Source: Bacteriovoracaceae bacterium UBA6200 (lineage in GTDB: Bacteria; Bdellovibrionota; Bacteriovoracia; Bacteriovoracales; Bacteriovoracaceae). From it: a stretch of DNA of 39,716 nt. Each line of letters opens with the position of its first letter. The stretch's first letter is position 1. Position numbers and translations under genes: made by a program. Below the pieces are notes generated by a model. The model was not told the DNA's origin. It worked only from the letters and a program-made list of their open reading frames with translations, and did not search any database. The DNA lies in the NCBI GenBank assembly GCA_002422605.1, contig DISW01000002.1:1-39716 (forward strand), written 5' to 3'. This document shows positions 15,110 to 23,168 of the stretch, piece after piece.

Positions 15110-16683
15110 AAGATTACAACACTGAAGTCCTCATTATTGGCACAGGTATCGCAGGTCTTGCGACCGCCATCAAACTTGCCGAAAATAAAAAAAATATTAC
15201 GATTGTAACTCGTGAGAAAAAACCCGAGATCACTAATACTTATTGGGCACAGGGTGGGATCATCTATAGTCCAAAGGATTTAAATGATCGTGAAGATTTA
15301 ATTCAGGATATTATGAAAGCTTCGGCTTTCACTTCTAATATTGAAGCTGCGAAAGTTCTCGCTACTCGTTCTGCTGAAATTATCGATGAACTCTTAATTC
15401 ATAAATCCAATACTGAGTTTGCTAAAGATGCCGAGGGAGAGTTGCTCTTTACCCGAGAGGCGGCCCATTCTCGGGAGCGGATCATTTATAAAGGTGATAT
15501 GACCGGGAAAGCGATTCAAATTTCCTTGTTAAACTATCTGGCAGATCAGACTAAGTTTCCGAATGTTACCTTTCTGACTTCACATACAGCGATCGATCTT
15601 ATTACCCCTAACCATCACGGTGTAGAAATCACCCAACGCTATGAAGAGAATCAAGTCTTAGGTGCCTATGTTCTGGATCAGGAATCGAAAGAAGTAAGAA
15701 AAATACTGGCCCGGGCCACTGTGCTTGCAACAGGTGGAATTGGGGCCCTCTATCTTCACCATTCAAATGCTGAAGGAGCTCGAGGCGATGGCCATGCCAT
15801 GGCCCATAGAGCAGGTGCTTACGTTTCTAATATGGAGTTTATCCAGTTCCATCCAACAACTTTTTACAACAGGTCTTCTCACCGACGTTTCTTAGTTTCA
15901 GAAGCGGTTCGTGGTGAAGGTGGTCGTCTTATCAATTCTAAAGGCGAAGCCTTTATGAAAAAGTATCACCCTGATGCAGAACTTGCTCCTCGTGATATCG
16001 TTGCCAGGGCGATCTTGGAAGAGATGATCAGTTCAAAAGACGACTGTGTTTATCTCGATATTACTCATAAAGATGAAAGCTATTTAAGAAATCGTTTTCC
16101 TACCATCAATGCTTATTGCCTGGAAAACCAGGTTGATATGACTAAGGTTGCGATACCAGTCGTGCCAGCTGCACACTACACTTGTGGTGGAGTAAAAACA
16201 GATATCAAGGGAAGAACCAACCTCAAAAAGCTTTATGCTGTTGGTGAAGTTGCTTGTACTGGACTTCATGGTGCTAACCGGTTGGCATCTACCTCTTTAT
16301 TGGAAGGCCTTACTTGGGGTTATATAGCTGGAGAAGATATCTTAACCACTATCCAGGAAACGGAAGATTACTCGCTCTCTAAAATTAAAGACTGGAATCA
16401 GGCCCATGAGGAAGTTGATTTGGCATTGATTGCTCAGGATCAAATGACTTTGAAACAGACCATGTGGAACTATGTGGGTCTTTCAAGATCTCAAAATAGA
16501 TTGAACCGTGCTAGAGCGATGTTTATTGAATTACAGGATGAAATTTCAAGATTCTATAAAAATGCTCAACTGCATGATGAGTTGATCGGGCTTCGTAATG
16601 GAGTAGAAGTGGCCTTTATGGTTCTAAATGCTTCTCTTAGAAATAAGCAGTCAGTTGGATGTTTCTACTTAAAAAATAAATAA
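15106..16683 (+). CDS. nadB: L-aspartate oxidase
   Basis: Flavoprotein that oxidises L-aspartate to iminoaspartate, the first step of NAD synthesis. The FAD-binding GTGIAGLATAIKLAE is near the N-terminus, followed by TYWAQGGI, the succinate dehydrogenase/fumarate reductase-like EFIQFHPTTF, and AAHYTCGGVKTDIKGRTNL. The GLHGANRLASTSLLEGL segment near the C-terminal third is also typical. The 525 residues match the family. It is translationally coupled to nadC and converges on mtgA with a 4-nt gap; no terminator is visible between them. Confidence 0.95.
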   Translation: MKDYNTEVLIIGTGIAGLATAIKLAENKKNITIVTREKKPEITNTYWAQGGIIYSPKDLNDREDLIQDIMKASAFTSNIEAAKVLATRSAEIIDELLIHKSNTEFAKDAEGELLFTREAAHSRERIIYKGDMTGKAIQISLLNYLADQTKFPNVTFLTSHTAIDLITPNHHGVEITQRYEENQVLGAYVLDQESKEVRKILARATVLATGGIGALYLHHSNAEGARGDGHAMAHRAGAYVSNMEFIQFHPTTFYNRSSHRRFLVSEAVRGEGGRLINSKGEAFMKKYHPDAELAPRDIVARAILEEMISSKDDCVYLDITHKDESYLRNRFPTINAYCLENQVDMTKVAIPVVPAAHYTCGGVKTDIKGRTNLKKLYAVGEVACTGLHGANRLASTSLLEGLTWGYIAGEDILTTIQETEDYSLSKIKDWNQAHEEVDLALIAQDQMTLKQTMWNYVGLSRSQNRLNRARAMFIELQDEISRFYKNAQLHDELIGLRNGVEVAFMVLNASLRNKQSVGCFYLKNK

Positions 16684-16687
16684 AAGC

Positions 16688-17425
16688 TTAAGTGTCGGAC
16701 AGGGGTTTGAAGTACTTGTGTCCCAAAAGGGCCAGGTTTCGGCGGATGAAATTTCTACGCTTTAACACGAAGTTTGTTGGCCGCTTTGGATTCCAGCGAC
16801 GAGGATTAGGAAGAATTGCCGCAAATAATTGGGCTTCCCCTTGAGTGAGTCTAATCGCAGGTTTATTCCAATAATAATGAGAAGCGGCTTCAGCTCCATA
16901 AACACCTGGACCTAACTCCACCACATTTAAATAAACTTCCAGAATCCGTCTCTTGTCCCAAAATGTTTCAATCAATAAAGTAAAATAAGCCTCTAATCCT
17001 TTACGAAGATAAGTACGTGAAGGGTAAAGGAAAACGTTTTTAGCAGTTTGTTGGGTAATAGTAGAAGCTCCAACTTTTGTCTTACGCTTTTTATTCGCTT
17101 CCACTGCTCGTCCAATCGCCTCAAAATCAAAGCCAAAATGGGAAAGGAATTTAGGATCTTCAGAAGCGATAACGGCCTTTTGTAGGTGAGGGGAGATTTC
17201 TTCGATTTGGGTCCAGTTTTTATGGATTGACACCCACTTACCGTCAAGACCGTATTCAATTGCCCGAATCATAACTAAGGGAGTGCCGTAGATAGGCATC
17301 CAACGATAAAAAATTACACTTAAAGTAGTCGATACAAAAAAGGCGCAGATACTCCACAAAACGACTTTGCGTAGTTTGTTTAGCGCCGGTCTGGCCTTTG
17401 CATATTTTCGTCGGATATAGCCCAT
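16688..17425 (-). CDS. mtgA: Monofunctional biosynthetic peptidoglycan transglycosylase
   Basis: Polymerises lipid II into glycan strands at the inner membrane (GT51 family). A single transmembrane segment (about 21-39) precedes the catalytic domain with SEDPKFLSHFGFD (catalytic Glu89), GASTITQQTAKNVFL and the ILEVYLNVVELGPGVYG motif. The 245 residues match stand-alone MtgA, with no transpeptidase domain. There is no Shine-Dalgarno before the ATG, and a perfect TATAAT lies nine bases upstream. Confidence 0.94.
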   Translation of the reverse strand: MGYIRRKYAKARPALNKLRKVVLWSICAFFVSTTLSVIFYRWMPIYGTPLVMIRAIEYGLDGKWVSIHKNWTQIEEISPHLQKAVIASEDPKFLSHFGFDFEAIGRAVEANKKRKTKVGASTITQQTAKNVFLYPSRTYLRKGLEAYFTLLIETFWDKRRILEVYLNVVELGPGVYGAEAASHYYWNKPAIRLTQGEAQLFAAILPNPRRWNPKRPTNFVLKRRNFIRRNLALLGHKYFKPLSDT

Positions 17426-17434
17426 ATAAAACTG

Positions 17435-17463
17435 ATTATATTACGTTCTTGGAATTCCGTAAA
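17435..17463 (-). promoter_or_regulatory. Probable promoter of mtgA
   Basis: On the minus strand TTTACG (17463-17458) is followed after 17 nt by a perfect TATAAT (17440-17435). The predicted transcription start is about 17428, some three bases before the ATG at 17425, so the mRNA would be leaderless or nearly so. Confidence 0.6.
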
Positions 17464-17558
17464 ATACTGTGTTTTTTTTACAGAGTCTATGAATATGGGG
17501 AATGACTTTTCCCTTGGAATCCTCTAGAAACATAAAATTATTTATACATAGGTGATTC

Positions 17559-18938
17559 ATGAATACAGATCAAAAGAAATTTCAAGAGAAGTCAATTTTC
17601 TTCGCGTCCCTAGGTTGTTCAAAAAACCTGGTGGATTCCCAGGTAATGCTTGGACATTTAAAGCTTGATGGCTTTACTGTCGCAGAATCTCCGGATAATG
17701 CGGAAGTTATTATTGTTAATACCTGCTCTTTTGTTGAAGCTGCCAAGGTTGAATCGATTGAGACTGTGCTTGATCTGGCTTCTTATAAAGAAGACGGAAA
17801 TTGCAAGGCCCTGGTTATGTCAGGATGTATGGCCCAGCGATATTCCCATGAATTAGAAAATGAAATGCCGGAAGTTGATATGTTTATCGGTACCGGCGAA
17901 TACCACAAAATTGTTCCACTTCTACGCGCTATGGAAGAAGGCAAACTCGAAAAGAAATCATTTGTGGAAATTCCACGCTATATTCATACAGAGTTTGATC
18001 CGCGCTTAAATACCTCGCCTTCTTATATGGCGTGGTTAAAGATTTCAGAAGGATGTAATAGAAACTGCACTTTCTGTATTATTCCAACTCTTCGCGGGAA
18101 GCTTCGCTCCCGTACTGTTGATTCATTAGTAAAAGAAGCTGAGCAATTGGCGGCCACAGGAGTTCGTGAGTTAAATCTAATCTCTCAAGACTTCTCTGAT
18201 TACGGGGTAGATCTTGAAGGCGGCGGTAAAAAAGACGGCAAAAATCCGATGATCTATGAGCTTCTCTCTCGTCTTGAGAAAGTGGAAGGGATTGATTGGG
18301 TTCGTGTATTTTACTTCTATCCAGATGATCTAACAGAAGATGTGATGGACCTTATGGCCTCATCTACTAAAATTACCAAATATCTTGATATGCCAGTTCA
18401 GCATTTTGCTGATGGCGTTCTAAAGCGCATGAATCGTCGTGTAACAGAAGAAGTGATTCACCAGAAAATTAAAACTCTTCGTGAGAAGATTCCAGGCATC
18501 GTGCTTAGAACGTCGATCATCGTGGGTTTTCCTGGTGAAACAGAAGAAGATTTTCAAGCTCTTCTTAGAGGCGTAAAAACTGCTCGCTTTAATCATTTGG
18601 GAGTATTCAAGTACTCTGATGAAGAAGGCACTCCGGCCGTTCGTTTGAAAGATAAAGTTTCTCAAGACGTTATTGATGATAGATTCGAGCAGCTTTATGA
18701 AGTTCAAAGAGAAATTGCTCGTGAACTTAACCAGGAATATCTGGGCAAAGTTATTGAGGTACTGGTTGAAGGTGCTCATGAAGAAACCGATCTTCTATTA
18801 CAAGGTCGCCATGCAGGTCAGGCCCCTGATATTGATGGGAAAGTCATTATTAATGATGGAATGGCGAAGGCTGGAGACATTGTTAAAGTAGAAATCACGG
18901 ATGTTCTTGATTACGACCTGGTCGGAAGAATTGTTTAA
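17559..18938 (+). CDS. rimO: Ribosomal protein S12 methylthiotransferase RimO
   Basis: Radical-SAM enzyme that methylthiolates Asp of ribosomal protein S12. The N-terminal UPF0004 domain has its three cluster cysteines (SLGCSKNLVDSQ at Cys20, NTCSF, MSGCMAQRY). The radical-SAM motif CNRNCTFC has cysteines at 166, 170 and 173. The C-terminal TRAM domain is present. Its 459 residues and the SLGCSKN and DMPVQHF segments favour RimO over MiaB. AGGTGA precedes the ATG. The 133 nt upstream, shared with the divergent mtgA, show no convincing forward promoter. Confidence 0.95.
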   Translation: MNTDQKKFQEKSIFFASLGCSKNLVDSQVMLGHLKLDGFTVAESPDNAEVIIVNTCSFVEAAKVESIETVLDLASYKEDGNCKALVMSGCMAQRYSHELENEMPEVDMFIGTGEYHKIVPLLRAMEEGKLEKKSFVEIPRYIHTEFDPRLNTSPSYMAWLKISEGCNRNCTFCIIPTLRGKLRSRTVDSLVKEAEQLAATGVRELNLISQDFSDYGVDLEGGGKKDGKNPMIYELLSRLEKVEGIDWVRVFYFYPDDLTEDVMDLMASSTKITKYLDMPVQHFADGVLKRMNRRVTEEVIHQKIKTLREKIPGIVLRTSIIVGFPGETEEDFQALLRGVKTARFNHLGVFKYSDEEGTPAVRLKDKVSQDVIDDRFEQLYEVQREIARELNQEYLGKVIEVLVEGAHEETDLLLQGRHAGQAPDIDGKVIINDGMAKAGDIVKVEITDVLDYDLVGRIV

Positions 18939-18966
18939 AGTAATCTAAAGATCCCAATTCATCGTC

Positions 18967-18972
18967 TATAAT
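18967..18972 (+). promoter_or_regulatory. -10 element of the small exported protein gene
   Basis: A perfect TATAAT with no good -35 at 16-18 nt (TCTAAA or neighbours), which may mean activator dependence. The predicted start at about 18979 coincides with the first base of the structured leader that follows. Confidence 0.55.
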
Positions 18973-18978
18973 TTTTTC

Positions 18979-19040
18979 TTTCCTTGTACGGACACGACTC
19001 ATGTAGTGATAGTGTCCGCTCATTACACTCATCAAGGAAA
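18979..19040 (+). promoter_or_regulatory. Candidate cis-regulatory RNA leader with a sequestered Shine-Dalgarno
   Basis: An outer 8-bp helix pairs TTTCCTTG (18979-18986) with CAAGGAAA (19033-19040), which contains the AAGGAA ribosome-binding site of the gene at 19046. Inside it, CGGACAC (18989-18995) pairs perfectly with GTGTCCG (19012-19018). An alternative 8-bp helix with one G-U pair, TGTAGTGA (19002-19009) with TCATTACA (19020-19027), overlaps that hairpin. Both inner hairpins fit within the outer helix but probably not together. This is the pattern of a translational switch, or the repeats could be a DNA operator. No known riboswitch class was recognised. Confidence 0.5.
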
Positions 19041-19045
19041 ATCCC

Positions 19046-19450
19046 ATGAAATACTTGCTACTCGCTTTAGCCTTAGTCTTAAGCTCAACTGCCTTTGCCA
19101 ATAACGAAACATACACAATGTTCTGTGGAAACAGAGCTGCTCTTACTAAGCTTGCTAATGAGCAAGGTATAGAGATGACCACCGAAGAACTAAAAGAAAT
19201 CACGGAAACACGTGCCCCTGTTCTTGATATCCTGAAAAATGGTAATGCTGGCATTCAAAGAGTGCTGGAACAGGGTGAAGCTCAGGATACTGGTGCTTTC
19301 GGTGTTCTCATTGCTTGCGGGGTGATTAACGAAATGAAGGATCTCATTAAGAAGCAAGGCTGTACCGATCTCGTTACCAATAGGGCAGTTAAAGATAATG
19401 GCGGAATCGCTGCTTGCGAAGAAGTGATGGCAAGACTCCCGCGCTCTTAA
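19046..19450 (+). CDS. Small exported protein of unknown function
   Basis: The 134-residue product has a clear Sec signal peptide (Lys3, hydrophobic core, cleavage likely after AFA at about residue 18). The mature part is about 116 residues, mainly helical by composition, with four cysteines (FCGN, IACGV, QGCTD, AACEE) that could form two disulphides in the periplasm. I recognise no family. AAGGAA lies 6 nt upstream of the ATG and is predicted to be masked by leader structure. It follows rimO but has its own -10 element. Confidence 0.8.
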   Translation: MKYLLLALALVLSSTAFANNETYTMFCGNRAALTKLANEQGIEMTTEELKEITETRAPVLDILKNGNAGIQRVLEQGEAQDTGAFGVLIACGVINEMKDLIKKQGCTDLVTNRAVKDNGGIAACEEVMARLPRS

Positions 19451-19453
19451 TTC

Positions 19454-19482
19454 AAAAAAACCGGGGAAGAACTCCCCGGTTT
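19454..19482 (-). terminator. Rho-independent terminator, mainly for the minus-strand lipoprotein gene
   Basis: A perfect 10-bp stem (19458-19467 with 19473-19482) around a 5-nt loop. Read on the minus strand it is followed by a run of seven T (complement of 19454-19460), so it terminates the gene at 19495-20028. On the plus strand the tail is only TTGAT, so termination there should be weaker although the hairpin also closes the gene at 19046-19450. Confidence 0.85.
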
Positions 19483-19494
19483 GATATGTAATTT

Positions 19495-20028
19495 CTAAAG
19501 TTCGCAAGCACCAAGATAGTCATCGTGTTTCTTGTGAGCATTCAATGCCGGACAGGCAATGACGATGGTGTGTGGAGTTCCACTGCTTGTCATGTGACAA
19601 ATTTTAACCTTCGATTGCATTCCCACAACCTGGTTCTTTTTGACTAATTTAGTAACATGCAGATACTGTTCGCCCAAATCGGCACACTTGTTGGAAGCGG
19701 CTTCAGCAATAGTAGGCGCAGGCACCTCAGGATCGATAGTGATAATAGGTCCGCTGCCATCAGGAGGGTTGAGCCATAAATCAGGATTGGCCACACATTC
19801 AGCAAATACCGGTTCGCCCACGCTATCTACTCCTTCTAAATAGGCAGGCTGACAGATATCGGGAAGAGCTTGGCAGGATGGGAGATCAGTTGCCTTAGAA
19901 CAGTAAGCATCAGCCCCAGCAATGAATTCTTCCGTCGGATAAAAGTCATCAGGGTTACAAGAGACCAGAAAAACGGAACAGAGGAGTAACAGACAAACTT
20001 GTCCTTGTCGAAAGTTACTATGTTTCAT
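19495..20028 (-). CDS. Putative lipoprotein with a C-terminal CH...H...HxD motif domain
   Basis: The start at 20028 is chosen over an upstream in-frame ATG (20085) because GGAG lies 6-7 nt upstream and a lipoprotein signal peptide follows directly, with lipobox LVSC at Cys24. The 177-residue product is rich in Cys (about 12). Its C-terminus (ICHMTSSGTPHTIVIACP, then AHKKHDDYLGAC) resembles a motif I recall from many secreted proteins, roughly CHxxPGNPxxxHTI...AHxxHGDxxGxC. Clustered Cys and His suggest metal binding or disulphides, but no function is known to me. Confidence 0.78.
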   Translation of the reverse strand: MKHSNFRQGQVCLLLLCSVFLVSCNPDDFYPTEEFIAGADAYCSKATDLPSCQALPDICQPAYLEGVDSVGEPVFAECVANPDLWLNPPDGSGPIITIDPEVPAPTIAEAASNKCADLGEQYLHVTKLVKKNQVVGMQSKVKICHMTSSGTPHTIVIACPALNAHKKHDDYLGACEL

Positions 20029-20123
20029 AAGAACTCCAGAAGAAGGTACTAAGACCTTGCGACTTTTTCGATATCGTTTTTCCATAAACGTGCAGCTTCA
20101 GAAAACGTCCAACAACTCTATCG

Positions 20124-20152
20124 AAAAAAAAGATACATAATCCTATTGTATC
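20124..20152 (-). promoter_or_regulatory. Terminator-like inverted repeat upstream of the lipoprotein gene
   Basis: On the minus strand GATACA and TGTATC (20152-20147 and 20137-20132) flank a 9-nt loop and are followed by eight T. The stem is short and AT-rich. It lies about 95 nt upstream of the lipoprotein start in the 242-nt divergent gap, so it could be an attenuator or the end of an antisense transcript. It may also be chance. Confidence 0.25.
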
Positions 20153-20327
20153 CGGCATTAAGGCCAGTGCTCGCTAATTTTGATTTTTGAAATAAATCCA
20201 AGCCTTAGGTTGAGAGCCAAGTGATTGTGTTTACAAGATATGAAAAAAATTCAACATCGTGAGTTTCTAATAGATCAAAATTCCATTTGTAATAGAATCT
20301 CCCAATACACCCCATACAGGATTCAAT

Positions 20328-20963
20328 ATGAAGCTTCTATCTACGGCTCTTTTAGGACTTATTACAATTTCAAGCATGGCCCATGCAAGTAATGGCCATA
20401 ATATCAAGGTTATTGACGGTGGAACTGCCCATTGTAAAACTAAAGCTGATGTTTATCGACATAAGTTTGGTGCATATCAGACTCGTTTGAAATCCATAAT
20501 TGTAGATCGTGATTTTGCCGAAGTGAATATTGAAACAAGTTTTCTAGCTTGTGTTGAAGAAGATGGGAAAGTTGGTTTTAAGTCAGTCAGACCCTATGAT
20601 TCATTCAGTTATCAATCTTTGACTTTTAATAATGGTATTCAGACGGTCGAGGTCAGACCAGAACTTATCAAGATGATTTCCTATAAAGATGGTGTTTACA
20701 AAAAAATAGCCGACCTAAAACTCGATAATAAGCAGAAACAGATAGTTAAATTAAAATTAAAAATTGATGACATATTATCGGCCAAAGACCAGGAAGATCT
20801 GGAAAATGGCAAAATCGTTCTGGGGAATTTTGATTATTCCCTTCAGAAGTTCATTAGAGTTGGCGATGACAAGACTTTAAGACCAATGTCGTTTGGGTCT
20901 TTCCGGATTCATTTCAAAGCGGTTATAGACAGAGACTACAGCTTGAAAATTATTGGTCTTTAA
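20328..20963 (+). CDS. Exported protein of unknown function
   Basis: The 211-residue product begins with a Sec signal peptide (cleavage likely after AHA, about residue 20). The mature protein has two cysteines (TAHCKTK and FLACVEE), alternating beta-strand-like segments and the C-terminal pattern FGSFRIHFKAVIDRDYSLKI, compatible with a periplasmic beta-rich fold. No family recognised. AGGA lies upstream of the ATG, and TAGAAT at 20293-20298 may be its -10, without a convincing -35. Its last 14 bases overlap the end of the convergent gene at 20950-21270. Confidence 0.78.
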   Translation: MKLLSTALLGLITISSMAHASNGHNIKVIDGGTAHCKTKADVYRHKFGAYQTRLKSIIVDRDFAEVNIETSFLACVEEDGKVGFKSVRPYDSFSYQSLTFNNGIQTVEVRPELIKMISYKDGVYKKIADLKLDNKQKQIVKLKLKIDDILSAKDQEDLENGKIVLGNFDYSLQKFIRVGDDKTLRPMSFGSFRIHFKAVIDRDYSLKIIGL

Positions 20964-21270
20964 AGTTTTTGATATTGAGCCTAGTTTCTAGTTCTTGGAT
21001 CTCTTCACTAAGCTTGTTATTTTTCGCCTCATGAAGTTTGTAATGAAGAAGGCCATAGGCCTGTTTGTCTTTTAAGTCTTTCGTCAGAAGCTTTGTTTCC
21101 ATCTGAGCTAGACCGAGTTCTACTTCCTTCACCTGTGCGGAGAGTTCCTTGAAACGAAAATCAATCTGCTGATAGAGGTCGTTAATGAGTGCTGAAGTCT
21201 GAGTGACCACGGCCTTAACAATAACTTCATCTTCTGGGCGTTGTTTCTTGGAAAAAAAGCGGTCAAACAT
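20950..21270 (-). CDS. Small coiled-coil protein of unknown function
   Basis: The start at 21270 is preferred to the in-frame ATG at 21327 because GAGGAG precedes it at good spacing. The 106-residue product (starting MFDRFFSKKQ) is cytoplasmic, highly charged and almost wholly helical, with heptad-like spacing of Leu/Ile from about residue 20 to the end. No family recognised. It converges on the exported-protein gene with a 14-bp overlap of 3' ends. Confidence 0.7.
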   Translation of the reverse strand: MFDRFFSKKQRPEDEVIVKAVVTQTSALINDLYQQIDFRFKELSAQVKEVELGLAQMETKLLTKDLKDKQAYGLLHYKLHEAKNNKLSEEIQELETRLNIKNFKDQ

Positions 21271-21396
21271 ATAGAACTCCTCTCCTCCTATCATAGAGCA
21301 AAATGACTTCTGAAGCTTTCGAGGCAAGAATCTCCTAGTAGGTCACAAGGCCATTTCACCTTAAACTAATCACATGCAAATTTAAGGAGTTATCTG

Positions 21397-22218
21397 GTGA
21401 AAAAACTGATTATTATTCTCAGCTTATGTCTATGTTTCAATGCAATTGCTCAAGAGAATGTTGAGCCAGGCTGGAAATCTAAGTTGAGAGATGTCATTAC
21501 CCAGGTGGCCGGAGTAGATTGGAGCAACAAGCTTTTAGGTTCTGCTCCTGTCGCTGAAGCTTCACCCATTGCCATGCCAGAAATTCCTGTTCAACTAAAA
21601 AGCACCACTGATGTTACTAGCTACACCAAAAAAATTAAAGAGCCGACGGAGTTTGATAAGCTTCCCAAGGAAAGACAAAGACAATTTGATTATAAGTTTA
21701 TTGAAGAACTATTTTTAGTAACTCGTAAAACGGATGCGAAAGATGAAGATCTCGCTAATTGGCTCAACACTCTTGATCAGGGCGGATCTCGCGAAGGTAT
21801 TTATCAGGCCCTGGTTTTAGATGAAGTTTATAATGGCCTTGAAAGTATTCCTGAAAAGCCAACAGAACAGCTTTTAGATTTCAGTTTGCATTTTAGCGAA
21901 GTTTTCCTTAATCAAACTTTTAATAAAGAATCTTTGAATCAGCTCAATCTATATTCCATAAAAAGAATTTTAACCGAGAAGGGTTTAGATCTTATTGAGT
22001 ATTATGAAGTAAAAGATCTGGATATGTTCTATCGTTGGTACGCAAATTTTTCTGCCGACCTGGCCAAGAAACACGGCGTCCATTTAAAGTCTCAAGTTCG
22101 CAGTGAACCTTCAGCTGCTTATCACTATGAATGGGCGAAGAGCATGCCAGTCCAGCACATTAAGTCCGAATACATCATTAAGCTGCATGCGGTGATGAAC
22201 GGTCAGCAGCTTTTCTAA
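21397..22218 (+). CDS. Exported protein of unknown function with a possible DUF4214-like segment
   Basis: The start is GTG at 21397 with AAGGAG at good spacing. A Sec signal peptide (cleavage after AIA, about residue 18) leads into a 255-residue mature protein that is mostly helical. Residues around 100-150 (FIEELFLVTRKTDAKDEDLA, then NWLNTLDQGGSREGIYQALV) resemble the DUF4214 pattern of a Tyr/Leu-rich helix, GxxYWxxxL and SREGV; this is a weak reading by eye. Its 3' end overlaps epmA by four bases. Confidence 0.75.
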   Translation: MKKLIIILSLCLCFNAIAQENVEPGWKSKLRDVITQVAGVDWSNKLLGSAPVAEASPIAMPEIPVQLKSTTDVTSYTKKIKEPTEFDKLPKERQRQFDYKFIEELFLVTRKTDAKDEDLANWLNTLDQGGSREGIYQALVLDEVYNGLESIPEKPTEQLLDFSLHFSEVFLNQTFNKESLNQLNLYSIKRILTEKGLDLIEYYEVKDLDMFYRWYANFSADLAKKHGVHLKSQVRSEPSAAYHYEWAKSMPVQHIKSEYIIKLHAVMNGQQLF

Positions 22219-23168
22219 TCGAAGAAAGGGTTTTCTATTTCAAAGAGCGAATGGAGTAGGCGTTCAACACCGAGAGCGATCCCGGCCGAAGGTGGATAAC
22301 CTTGCACCATCGTTTGATAAAAGCGTTTTGGCTCCGGCAGTTGATAGTGATAGAGCTTTTGTTTTAGTTCATTCTGACTTTCAAAACGTTTTCTTTGTTC
22401 CTGTGCATCCGTGAGTTCATTGAAGCAATTACAAAGTTCAATCCCATCAATATAAACCTCAAAACGCTCGCATACTCTTGAATCACTTTCTTTAAGCGTG
22501 GAAAGAGCACTGAGAGGTGCTGGGAATTCTGTAATCATCAGAACTGGATACTGAGTAAGCTTAGGTTCAATTTTATTTAAATAGAGTAGAAAGAAGTAAT
22601 CATCCCATTCGAGTTTAATATCAGGGACAGGAACATCAGGATAATTTTTTAGAAGTTTAGTTATGGAATCGACATCCAGATAATTTAATATATCAATTTG
22701 GAGCACTTCCAGAAAAAGCTCCTGCATGGTTTTTTTGATCATCTGTGGTTTTTTAATTTTTAAAGGGAAGTTTCTTTTTTCACCTTCTTCAATAACATAA
22801 CCTATAAGACCCTCTACATCTTGCATGATGCTTTCATAACGCTCCTGTTTTCGATACCACTCAAGCATTAAAAACTGTGAACGATGAATAGGAGAGTCAG
22901 GCTCATCTCTAAAGCAATAAGATAGCGTGAAAATCTTATTGAAGTCTTCGTCACCCGCTAATAGTTCTTTCATGCAGAACTCAGGTGAAGTATGAAGATA
23001 TAGAGGCTTTAATTTTGTTTGATGAACTGAATAAAGTTGAAATGGGTGAATATGGACTTCCATCCCTGGATTTTCTACGGCGGGGGGAGTTAAGACATCT
23101 AAGAAGCCTTGCCCCTGGAAATAGTTTCGAATAATCTGAATGAGTTCAAATTGGTAACGACGACGCAT
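22215..23168 (-). CDS. epmA: EF-P beta-lysylation ligase EpmA (class II lysyl-tRNA synthetase-like)
   Basis: Attaches (R)-beta-lysine to elongation factor P so that polyproline stretches can be translated. It is a class II lysyl-tRNA synthetase catalytic core without the anticodon-binding domain. Motif 2 lies in FRDEPDSPIHRSQFLMLEWY (Arg87, Glu89), then CERFEVYIDGIELCNCFNEL and motif 3 GIALGVERLL near residue 296-305. Its 317 residues compare with 325 in E. coli. The ATG shares bases with that of the divergent Nudix gene (CATG at 23166-23169). Neither epmB (lysine 2,3-aminomutase) nor efp is in the window. Confidence 0.9.
   Translation of the reverse strand: MRRRYQFELIQIIRNYFQGQGFLDVLTPPAVENPGMEVHIHPFQLYSVHQTKLKPLYLHTSPEFCMKELLAGDEDFNKIFTLSYCFRDEPDSPIHRSQFLMLEWYRKQERYESIMQDVEGLIGYVIEEGEKRNFPLKIKKPQMIKKTMQELFLEVLQIDILNYLDVDSITKLLKNYPDVPVPDIKLEWDDYFFLLYLNKIEPKLTQYPVLMITEFPAPLSALSTLKESDSRVCERFEVYIDGIELCNCFNELTDAQEQRKRFESQNELKQKLYHYQLPEPKRFYQTMVQGYPPSAGIALGVERLLHSLFEIENPFFD

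Noticed and set aside
17448..17520. Two copies of CTTGGAAT (17448-17455 and 17513-17520) in the mtgA-rimO gap as a regulator site
   Set aside because: Eight bases repeated once is within chance for an AT-rich gap, and neither copy sits at a typical operator position.
18989..19027. H-type pseudoknot formed by the two inner helices of the leader before 19046
   Set aside because: The connecting loop between the two right arms is a single base (19019), too short to cross a 7-bp stem, so the helices are better read as alternatives.
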